A stretch of 20,322 bases of DNA from Alphaproteobacteria bacterium (GTDB lineage Bacteria; Pseudomonadota; Alphaproteobacteria; GCA-2731375), in contig JASLMY010000068.1 of assembly GCA_030746295.1 (NCBI GenBank), positions 1 through 20,322 on the forward strand, in the 5' to 3' direction. Under the pieces are notes generated by a model. The model made no database searches. It was not told the DNA's origin and was given only the letters and a program-made list of their open reading frames with translations. This document shows, in pieces, positions 1-6,119 of the stretch. Numbering within the stretch: position 1 is the stretch's first letter; each line of letters opens with the position of its first letter. A program made the position numbers and the translations under genes.

Positions 1-364
1 ACTCGTTGTCCTTGATGCCTTCGGTGGCCCGTTTGAAACTGTTGAACTGTTTGATCTCCCGGTTCATGCAGCCGTTGATGTAGACCCAGTTGACGGCGTT
101 TGCGGACTTGCGGATCTCTCTCACGCAACGCGCGTAGATTTGTTTCACCTCGGCCTCGTCGGCGTGCTCTTGCAGCAGCGTGCCGACCAGGCCGGCGGCC
201 TTCAACTGGCCGCGCACGCATCGCTCCACCCGTTTAGGCTGGCCCGGGTTCTCGTCCTCGCAGTAGATCCGGGCATCTGCCTCGTATTCCGCCGCCGCCG
301 CCGGCTTGGCACCGAGCGGCAGGGCCAACGCCAACGAGAGAACCAGGAAATAGTAGCGTTTCAT
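1..364 (-). CDS. Exported Cys-repeat protein, partial (C-terminus beyond left edge)
   Basis: The frame opens at ATG 364 and is still open at base 1, so about 121 residues are visible. Residues 1-25 form a signal peptide (basic start, hydrophobic core, Ala-rich end near PAAAA-E), so the mature protein should be periplasmic or secreted. The visible part has four cysteines at 35, 49, 80 and 99 and a Trp at 93. These spacings (14, 31, 19, with Cys-x12-Trp-x5-Cys) are identical to those of the complete protein encoded just upstream at 468-1100, and further identities occur around AAG, QI, RC, W..IN.C and F..FK. The two are therefore tandem paralogues. I do not recognise the family and propose no reaction. 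A 103-base gap with an AT-rich patch and a hairpin separates it from its paralogue. Confidence 0.8.
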   Translation of the reverse strand, partial: MKRYYFLVLSLALALPLGAKPAAAAEYEADARIYCEDENPGQPKRVERCVRGQLKAAGLVGTLLQEHADEAEVKQIYARCVREIRKSANAVNWVYINGCMNREIKQFNSFKRATEGIKDNE

Positions 365-432
365 CGTCGATGATTCCGATTTTGTTACGGCAACTGCCGC
401 CGAATCCTAAGTCGAATAGTTTATCACAAGGT

Positions 433-449
433 AACGCCGGAGCGGCGTT
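433..449 (-). terminator. Hairpin between the two Cys-repeat genes
   Basis: Perfect 6-bp stem AACGCC/GGCGTT with a 5-base loop, 19 bases past the stop of the 468-1100 gene on the minus strand. No U-run follows. It may be a weak terminator, an attenuator or an mRNA-end stabiliser between the paralogues. The bases at about 370-430 are clearly more AT-rich than the surroundings, which would suit a promoter for the downstream paralogue, but I could not assign a convincing -35/-10 pair. Confidence 0.3.
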
Positions 450-467
450 GGCGCGCCCGGCACGCGG

Positions 468-1100
468 TCATCGGCGCATGAAGTTGTCGATGCACCGCTT
501 GACGATTTGCCAATCATACTGGCCCTTGTCGTTGCGATGCTCGCGCGCGCAGGAGTCCATTCCCTTGTGGGCGATCGAGCCGGACGCGGTCTTCCGGTAG
601 AGCTCGGCCACCGCCTCGCCGGCTTCGCGTTGCTGCTGCCGGCAGCGCTCGCGCTCGCGCCAGGTGAAGGCGCCGCTACGGTAGGTTCGCTTGGTGCGGC
701 AGAAGCCGACGATCTTTCTGGTGAAAGTGTCGGTCTCGGCGGCTGCGGCGGTCTTCTTGAAGTTGCGGTAGGGCCGCGACTCGCGATCGAAGCAGAGATT
801 GATTCGATACCAGTCGAGCAGATTGTCCTCCATGCGGTGCGGTTTGGCGCAGCGCTCGAAGATCTGCCGTATTTCGGAATCGTTCTTGCCCTTTTCCAGC
901 TTTCGCCCCAAGTGGCCGGCAGCCTCGGTGTGCCGACTGCGACAACCTTCGCGCCGCCGCTGATTGTCGGGCTGCGAGATCTTGCAAAGCCTCTCGATAT
1001 CCTCGGCGACCCCCGCCGTAGCCTCGGCGCCGGCAACGCTCACAACGAGGAAAAGCATCGCGAACGCAACTCCAAATCGACCGGGGAGAAAATCGCGCAT
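468..1100 (-). CDS. Exported four-repeat cysteine protein (50-residue period), unknown family
   Basis: 210 residues. ATG 1100 is chosen because AAGGAGGAGG lies just upstream and because it puts a signal peptide first (hydrophobic core about 11-25, AGAEA cleavage region). An open extension to 1244 only overlaps sseA. The mature part is very polar and basic and has exactly eight cysteines: 39/53, 84/103, 134/153 and 184/203. Repeats 2-4 each read Cys-x12-Trp-x5-Cys, with Trp at 97, 147 and 197. The second cysteines and the tryptophans recur at exactly 50 residues. Repeat 1 is shorter (Cys-x13-Cys, no Trp). An even number of paired cysteines in an exported protein suggests one disulfide per repeat, probably in helical hairpins (inference). 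It starts 16 bases after the sseA stop and is probably in the same operon. No function is assigned. Confidence 0.85.
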   Translation of the reverse strand: MRDFLPGRFGVAFAMLFLVVSVAGAEATAGVAEDIERLCKISQPDNQRRREGCRSRHTEAAGHLGRKLEKGKNDSEIRQIFERCAKPHRMEDNLLDWYRINLCFDRESRPYRNFKKTAAAAETDTFTRKIVGFCRTKRTYRSGAFTWRERERCRQQQREAGEAVAELYRKTASGSIAHKGMDSCAREHRNDKGQYDWQIVKRCIDNFMRR

Positions 1101-1116
1101 CGCTTGGCCTCCTCCT

Positions 1117-1965
1117 TCAGCGCACGACCGGGGTGTCCTCGCGGCTGCCCCATTCGGACCACGAGCCGTCGTAGAGCGAGCCTCCCTCGTGGCCGAGCAC
1201 ATGGAGGCCCAGCAACAGCACCGTGGCCGAGACGCCGGAGCCACAGGAAGCGACGACGGGCTTGTCGAGGCCGATGCCGCTCTTCTCGAAGAGCCCGGCC
1301 AACTCGTCGGCGTCCTTCAAGGTGCCGTCGTCGGCGAGCAAGTCGTTGTAGGGCAGGTTGCAGGCGCCCGGCATGTGGCCCGAGCGCAGCCCGGCGCGGG
1401 GCTCCGGTGCAGTGCCGTCGAAACGGCCGGCCGAGCGGGCGTCGATGATCTGCTCGGCGCCGTCGGCGGCGATGGCGAGTACCTCCTCCACCGAGCGCAC
1501 CAGCCGGGCATCGAATGTCGCGTTGTAGGCTTGGCCCACGACCTCGGGCAATTCGGCGGTCATCGGCCGGCCCTCGCGGCGCCACTTGCCCGAGCCGCCA
1601 TTCAGTATGCTGACGCGCTGGTGGCCGAAGGCCCGGAACATCCACCAGACCCGGCCCGCCGCCGTCATGCTGCCACCGTCGTAGCAGACGACGCGGTCGC
1701 CATTGGCGATGCCGAGCGTGCCGACCGCTTGCTGGAAGACCTCGGCGCTCGGAAACATGTGCGGCAAGGGCGAGGCGGCATCGGCGACGGCATCGATGTC
1801 GAAGTAGACGGCGCCCGGCAGGTGCGCCTCCGCATACTCGGCCTTGGGGTCGCGCTTTTCGGCTGGCAGGTACCACGAGCCGTCGACCACCTTGAGATCG
1901 GCGTCGTCCAAGTGCCCGGCCAGCCAATCGGTCGAGACGAGAGCGTCGTCGCGTTTGTAATTCAT
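1117..1965 (-). CDS. sseA: 3-mercaptopyruvate sulfurtransferase
   Basis: 282 residues, the usual length for the two-domain rhodanese-fold sulfurtransferases. The C-terminal domain carries the active-site loop CGSGVSA with the catalytic cysteine at residue 241. The CGSG(V/T) signature separates 3-mercaptopyruvate sulfurtransferases from thiosulfate sulfurtransferases (rhodaneses). The N-terminal domain has the typical WYLP and LPGAVYFDID segments. The enzyme moves sulfur from 3-mercaptopyruvate, a cysteine transamination product, to thiol acceptors or cyanide, giving pyruvate. It has no signal peptide, so it acts in the cytoplasm. It starts 28 bases after the AlaX-type gene and is followed after 16 bases by the exported Cys-repeat gene, and it lies two genes after a cysteine synthase. 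Confidence 0.93.
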   Translation of the reverse strand: MNYKRDDALVSTDWLAGHLDDADLKVVDGSWYLPAEKRDPKAEYAEAHLPGAVYFDIDAVADAASPLPHMFPSAEVFQQAVGTLGIANGDRVVCYDGGSMTAAGRVWWMFRAFGHQRVSILNGGSGKWRREGRPMTAELPEVVGQAYNATFDARLVRSVEEVLAIAADGAEQIIDARSAGRFDGTAPEPRAGLRSGHMPGACNLPYNDLLADDGTLKDADELAGLFEKSGIGLDKPVVASCGSGVSATVLLLGLHVLGHEGGSLYDGSWSEWGSREDTPVVR

Positions 1966-1993
1966 CCCAATCCCCCGTCATTAATCACCGGAC

Positions 1994-2710
1994 TCACTCG
2001 TCGGCGAAGACGATCTGCACGCGGCGGTTCTGGCGCCCCTTCTTCTCGATCTTGCGCACCATGACGCCGCCGATCTCGGCCGTGTTGCGGACATGGGTGC
2101 CGCCGCAGGGCTGCAGGTCGCAGCCCGCCACCTCGATCAGGCGGACCCGGCCCTGGCCCATGGGCGGCTTCACCGCCATGGTCTTGACCAGGTCAGGCTG
2201 GGCCGTCAGATCGTCGTCGCTGATCCAGGTCGGCGTTACTTCGTGGCCCTCTTGGACCAGCGCGTTCAGGCGCTCGGTGATCTCCTCCTTGGTCATCGTC
2301 ATCTCAGGGAGATCGAAGTCGAGCCGGCCCTTGCCATCGCTGATTTGGCCACCCGTCACCGGGTAGGGCAGCACCGCGGAAAGGAGGTGCAGGCAAGTGT
2401 GGATCCGCATCAGCCGGTGACGGCGCTCCCAGTCGATCTCGGCGGTGACGGTGATGCCGGCATCGGGCAAGGATTGACCCTCGGCCGGCACGTGGACGAT
2501 CTCGCCCGGCGCCTCGCCCTTTACCGTGGTGGCGATCTCGATCTCGCCGCCGTCGCCCAGGCGCAGGACGCCGCAGTCGCCGGGCTGGCCACCGCCGGTG
2601 GGATAGAAGACGGTCCGATCCAAAACGATGCCGCCGCGCTCGTTGACCGAGGTCACGGTGGCCTCGCAGCTTCGGGCGTAGGCGTCCTCGCGAAACAGCT
2701 CCTCGGTCAT
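1994..2710 (-). CDS. alaX: AlaX-type alanyl-tRNA editing protein
   Basis: 238 residues, matching the free-standing medium-length AlaX proteins related to the alanyl-tRNA synthetase editing domain. It shows the FYPTGGGQPGD strand at about 35-45 and the zinc site as HTCLH (His104, His108) plus CGGTH (Cys202, His206). The family deacylates Ser-tRNA(Ala), and some members Gly-tRNA(Ala), to prevent mistranslation. There is no synthetase catalytic domain. The start is well supported: AGGAG overlaps the TAG of the cysteine synthase gene 10 bases upstream, which implies translational coupling. Its place between two cysteine-metabolism genes raises the question of whether it handles a cysteine-related mischarging problem, but that is speculation. 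A related metal-dependent hydrolase of another substrate cannot be excluded. Confidence 0.88.
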   Translation of the reverse strand: MTEELFREDAYARSCEATVTSVNERGGIVLDRTVFYPTGGGQPGDCGVLRLGDGGEIEIATTVKGEAPGEIVHVPAEGQSLPDAGITVTAEIDWERRHRLMRIHTCLHLLSAVLPYPVTGGQISDGKGRLDFDLPEMTMTKEEITERLNALVQEGHEVTPTWISDDDLTAQPDLVKTMAVKPPMGQGRVRLIEVAGCDLQPCGGTHVRNTAEIGGVMVRKIEKKGRQNRRVQIVFADE

Positions 2711-2720
2711 CGCGGCACTC

Positions 2721-3725
2721 CTATTCGGGCAACCATTCGGGATAGGGCAGGTTCTTGGACTTCAGGAAAGCGACGTTGAACATCTTGCTCATGTAGCGGG
2801 CAGCACCGTCGGCCAGGATGGTGACGATGGTGTGGCCGGGGCCGAGGTCGCGGGCGAGGCGGATGGCGCCGGCGACGTTGATGCCGCTGGACGAGCCCAG
2901 CGCCAGCCCTTCCTCCATGATCAGGTCGAAGTTGATCGGCAGGGCTTCCTCGTCCGGAATCAGGTATGGGAAGTCGACCTCCAACTCCTCGAGGTTGTTG
3001 GTGATGCGGCCCTGGCCGATGCCCTCGGTAATCGACTCGCCTTCGGATTTCAGCTCGCCGTGGGCGTAGTAGTGGTAGAGCGCCGCGCCCCGCGGATCGG
3101 CGAGGCCGATCTTGATGTCGGCGTTCTGCTCCTTCAGGTACTTGGCGATGCCGGCCAGCGTGCCGCCGGTGCCGACGGCGCAGACGAAGCCGTCGACCTT
3201 GCCGTCGGTCTGGCGCCAGATCTCCGGCCCGGTGGTGCGGTAGTGGCCGTCGCGGTTGGCGATGTTGTCGAACTGGTTGGCCCAGATCGCGCCGGCCTCG
3301 TGGCTCGCCGCCAGCTCCTCGGCCAGGCGGCCGGAAAACTTGACGTAATTGTTGGGGTCCTTGTACGGCACCGCCGGCACCTCGCGGAGGTCGGCGCCGC
3401 AAAGCCGCAGCATGTCCTTCTTCTCCTGCGTCTGGGTCTCGGGAATGACGATCACCGAGCGGTAGCCGCGGGCGTTGCCGACCAGCGTCAGGCCGATGCC
3501 GGTGTTGCCGGCGGTGCCCTCGACGACGACGCCGCCCGGCCGCAACAGCCCCTTCTTCTCGGCATCCTCGATGATGAAGAGGCCGGCCCGGTCCTTGACC
3601 GAGCCACCGGGATTCATGAACTCCGCCTTGCCCAGTATCTCGCAGCCCGTGGCCTCCGAGGCCTTCTTCAGCCGGATCAGCGGGGTGTTGCCGATCGCCT
3701 CGACGAGACCGCCTAGAACGTTCAT
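2721..3725 (-). CDS. cysK: Cysteine synthase (PLP-dependent, CysK family)
   Basis: 334 residues. It is a fold-type II PLP enzyme that makes cysteine from O-acetylserine and sulfide. The Schiff-base lysine is Lys44 in NPGGSVKDR. The substrate loop reads EGTAGNTG (about 69-76), with TAGNTG instead of the TSGNTG of classical CysK, and the PLP-phosphate loop is GTGGT at about 185. GSSSGINVAG follows near 278. The open ends of the cystathionine beta-synthase family look similar, but there is no haem or CBS domain. The length and TAGNTG loop suggest a distinct CysK subgroup, so substrate preference (O-acetylserine or another activated serine) is not certain. The RBS GGGGAGAGGG lies just before the ATG. 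It is the first gene of the cysK-alaX-sseA-repeat-protein run. Confidence 0.9.
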   Translation of the reverse strand: MNVLGGLVEAIGNTPLIRLKKASEATGCEILGKAEFMNPGGSVKDRAGLFIIEDAEKKGLLRPGGVVVEGTAGNTGIGLTLVGNARGYRSVIVIPETQTQEKKDMLRLCGADLREVPAVPYKDPNNYVKFSGRLAEELAASHEAGAIWANQFDNIANRDGHYRTTGPEIWRQTDGKVDGFVCAVGTGGTLAGIAKYLKEQNADIKIGLADPRGAALYHYYAHGELKSEGESITEGIGQGRITNNLEELEVDFPYLIPDEEALPINFDLIMEEGLALGSSSGINVAGAIRLARDLGPGHTIVTILADGAARYMSKMFNVAFLKSKNLPYPEWLPE

Positions 3726-3772
3726 TTCCCTCTCCCCAAACAGCTTGTCCTGGCCGACGCACGGACGGCCGG

Positions 3773-3801
3773 AGACTAGCTTCCGCCTCGGCTGCGATCA
3801 A
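3773..3801 (-). promoter_or_regulatory. Candidate sigma70-type promoter for the cysK operon
   Basis: On the minus strand TTGATC (bases 3801-3796) and TAGTCT (3778-3773) are separated by 17 bases, about 50 bases before the cysK start. The -35 matches four of six consensus bases and the -10 three of six. The pair lies in the 88-base gap after the Nudix gene, where a promoter is expected. No operator was recognised. Confidence 0.35.
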
Positions 3802-3813
3802 GCCGGCCCCAGC

Positions 3814-4419
3814 TTAGGTTTGCCAGCGCCGGCGCAGGGCCTCGCGGTTGAGGGCGAGCCATTGCAGGGCGATGATCGCCGGGCTCGCCAGAATGCGGCC
3901 CTCGGCGAGGGCGGCCTGGGCCTCGTCGCACGACATCACGACGACGCGGATGTCCTCACCCTCTTCAGGCAAGCCATGCACGCCGCCGACACCGTCGGTA
4001 TCGACACGGGCGCAATAGACCCCGATCCGCTCGGTCGTCGCGCCAGGACTGGAATAGTAGTCGACGATCGGTACCAGCTCGCCGAGCTCGAGGCCGGCTT
4101 CCTCCGCCGCCTCGCGGTGCACCACCGCGACCGGGTCTTTGGCGTCCTCGACCAGGCCGGCGACGATCTCCAGCTGCCAGGGCGGGTCGTCGCCGACATA
4201 GGGGCCGATCCGGAATTGCTCCACCAGCACCACCTCGTCGCGCGTCGGGTCGTAGGGCAGCACAGCGACGGCATGGCCGCGGTCGAAGACCTCGCGCACG
4301 ATCTCCGCTCCCATGCCGCCCTCGTAGAGCCGGTGGCGCAGGCGCAGTCGGTCGATCTTGAAATGGCCCTGAAAGACCGTCTCCCGGGCCAGGACGTGGA
4401 CCTCGTTCTTGTCGTACAT
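3814..4419 (-). CDS. nudF: NudF-type ADP-ribose pyrophosphatase (Nudix hydrolase)
   Basis: 201 residues from ATG 4419, which lies 7 bases after the antiporter stop with GAGGGG upstream. A GTG at 4446 would overlap the antiporter. It matches the NudF/YffH-type nucleoside diphosphatase family: an N-terminal dimer strand region (VFQGHFKIDRLRLRHRLYEG), the FDRGHAVAVLPYDP segment, then the Nudix box at residues 88-110. The family hydrolyses ADP-ribose to AMP and ribose 5-phosphate. The catalytic REAAEEAG part (102-109) is intact, but the earlier Glu of the GX5E consensus is Lys94. The Mg-binding glutamates of the box core remain, so activity is likely. It is the last gene of the hspQ-nhaP-nudF run. 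Confidence 0.88.
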   Translation of the reverse strand: MYDKNEVHVLARETVFQGHFKIDRLRLRHRLYEGGMGAEIVREVFDRGHAVAVLPYDPTRDEVVLVEQFRIGPYVGDDPPWQLEIVAGLVEDAKDPVAVVHREAAEEAGLELGELVPIVDYYSSPGATTERIGVYCARVDTDGVGGVHGLPEEGEDIRVVVMSCDEAQAALAEGRILASPAIIALQWLALNREALRRRWQT

Positions 4420-4426
4420 CAGCCCC

Positions 4427-5701
4427 TCAATGCCGGTAGAGATCACCTGCCGAGCCGACGACGCGGCGCACCAGCGGGCCGATCGTGAGGCCCTGGACGA
4501 TTATCGAGAAGACCACCACCGCGTAGCAGACGGTGACGATGGCGTCCTTCTCGGGCGAGGCCGGAAGGGACAGCGCCAAGGCGACCGAGATGCCGCCTCT
4601 GAGGCCGCCCCAGGTCAGCACCCGCACCGCCCCTTGAGTGAACTCGCGGAAGGCGCCCAATGCCGTGATCGGCAGGCCGACCGAGACAAAACGGGCCAGC
4701 AGGACCACGGGGATCGCCATAGCGCCGGCCCAGAGATAGCTCGGCAGGGTCTGGATGATCAGGACCTCGAGGCCAATCAGCAAGAACAGCAGCGCGTTCA
4801 GGATCTCGTCGGCCAGCGACCAGAAGTTCAAGAGATGGGTTCGGGTCTCCTCGCTCATCGCCAGGCGCGTGCCGTGATTGCCGATCAGCAGGCCGGCGAC
4901 GACGACGGCGATGGGGCCTGAGAGGTGCAGCGCGAGCGCCACCTGATAGGTGATCGTGACCAGCGCCAGAGTCAGGATGATCTCCAGATTGTACTCGTCG
5001 ACACCGCGCATGGCGTAGTAGACGATGCCGCCGGCCAAGAGCCCCAGCACGGCACCGCCGACTGCCTCCTGCAGGAACAGCACGACGACGTCGAGCGCGC
5101 CCATCTGGGCGCCGCCGGCGCCGGAGACGGCGATCGAGACGATGATGGTGAAGACGACGACGCCGACCCCGTCGTTGAACAGGCTCTCGCCGGCGATCTT
5201 GGCTTCGAGCGTCGGCGGTACGCGTGTCGTCTTCAGCACGCTCAACACCGCTACCGGATCGGTCGGCGAGATCAGGGCACCGAAGACGAGGCAGTAGATC
5301 AAGGGCAAGTCGAGCCCGACCAAGCCAAAGACGCCCCACATTGCGAAGCCGACGATGGCGGTCGATGTCAAGAGGCCGACGCTCGCCATGGTGCCGATCG
5401 CCAACTTGCGGCTGGCGAGGTCGGAGAGGTCGACGTGCAGCGCGCCGGCGAACAAGAGGAAGCTCAGCATGCCCTGCATCAGCGTCTCGGAGAAGTCGAT
5501 CGCCGACATCGCCCGATAGAGGCCGTCGCCGAGCGTCAGCTCGGGCACCACGGCGTCGAGCCCCAGCACCGCCAGCGAGGCGGCCAGCGCGATCACCACG
5601 ATGCCGATGGTCCGGGGCAGCTTCAGGAAGTGGTAGTTCAGGTAGCCGAAGAGTGCCGCCAGGCCGAGCAGCGCCGCGACGGCATCGATGACCGCGCTCA
5701 T
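4427..5701 (-). CDS. nhaP: Na+/H+ antiporter, CPA1 (NhaP) family
   Basis: 424 residues with about 12 hydrophobic segments, an inner-membrane monovalent cation/proton antiporter. Family motifs are present: ISPTDPVAVL (Asp148), ESLFNDGVGVVVF (the ion-site Asn176-Asp177 pair), LLFLLIGLEV, and WGGLRGGISVALAL near the C-terminus, which corresponds to the conserved GGLRG stretch of CPA1 exchangers. There is no long cytoplasmic or TrkA-C tail. ATG 5701 is chosen because it starts a normal first membrane helix. The frame is open further upstream, but that part is out-of-frame hspQ sequence. The start lies 4 bases after the hspQ stop, without a strong RBS, so it is probably translationally coupled. 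Whether it carries Na+, K+ or both cannot be read from the sequence. Confidence 0.9.
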   Translation of the reverse strand: MSAVIDAVAALLGLAALFGYLNYHFLKLPRTIGIVVIALAASLAVLGLDAVVPELTLGDGLYRAMSAIDFSETLMQGMLSFLLFAGALHVDLSDLASRKLAIGTMASVGLLTSTAIVGFAMWGVFGLVGLDLPLIYCLVFGALISPTDPVAVLSVLKTTRVPPTLEAKIAGESLFNDGVGVVVFTIIVSIAVSGAGGAQMGALDVVVLFLQEAVGGAVLGLLAGGIVYYAMRGVDEYNLEIILTLALVTITYQVALALHLSGPIAVVVAGLLIGNHGTRLAMSEETRTHLLNFWSLADEILNALLFLLIGLEVLIIQTLPSYLWAGAMAIPVVLLARFVSVGLPITALGAFREFTQGAVRVLTWGGLRGGISVALALSLPASPEKDAIVTVCYAVVVFSIIVQGLTIGPLVRRVVGSAGDLYRH

Positions 5702-5705
5702 CGGC

Positions 5706-6026
5706 TTACACCAGGCCCCGCCGCCGGGCCACGTAACGGCCGTCGACCAAGCCTTCGAACAACTCGTCCAACATCGGGTGGCGCACCGGCTCGCCGGAAT
5801 CGTCGCGCTCCAGGTTTCGCTCGGCGACGTAGGTCGTGTGCTGGGCGTCGTGCACCAGGACATGATACCGGGGCCGATCCTTAGGCGGCCGGCTCAAGGC
5901 CATCTGTTGATACCAGTCCTCGCTGCCGCTGAACTCCGGGTCGGCGTCGAAGATCACGCCCCGATAGCCGAACAGAAGGTGTCGGATCACTTGTCCGACC
6001 GCGAATTTGGCCTCGCTCGTACGCAT
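5706..6026 (-). CDS. hspQ: Heat shock protein HspQ (YccV-like)
   Basis: 106 residues from ATG 6026. A GTG at 6041 with GAAGG upstream would add five residues, but family members usually begin M-x3-4-AKF, as this ATG does. Family features are AKFAVGQVIRHLLFGYRGVIFD, DPEF, the aromatic DWYQ, YHVLV, TYVAERNL and DDSGEPVRHP. In enterobacteria HspQ enhances Lon protease and takes part in the heat response. The family is also labelled YccV-like hemimethylated-DNA-binding. The alphaproteobacterial form seen here keeps the core and adds a short VDGRYVARR tail. It is first in the hspQ-nhaP-nudF run, after a 93-base gap from the Sel1 gene. Confidence 0.9.
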   Translation of the reverse strand: MRTSEAKFAVGQVIRHLLFGYRGVIFDADPEFSGSEDWYQQMALSRPPKDRPRYHVLVHDAQHTTYVAERNLERDDSGEPVRHPMLDELFEGLVDGRYVARRRGLV

Positions 6027-6119
6027 GCCCTGATCCAACACGCCGCCTTCGCCGTCTCTTTCCGCCTCGATGTTGTAGCAGAGAACGGCCGGCGCGGCGA
6101 AGCCGGCACTGACGCTGCC

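Noticed and set aside
1101..1244. N-terminal extension of the Cys-repeat protein
   Set aside because: It would overlap sseA, lacks an RBS and hides an excellent signal peptide that starts at 1100 behind AAGGAGGAGG.
964..2064. Long plus-strand open frame of 366 codons
   Set aside because: It lies opposite sseA, whose frame has the full sulfurtransferase signature. Its translation is low-complexity Ala/Gly/Arg/His, typical of an antisense shadow in high-GC DNA.
5702..5863. N-terminal extension of the antiporter by 54 residues
   Set aside because: The extension is hspQ sequence read in another frame, and the antiporter's first helix starts normally at ATG 5701.
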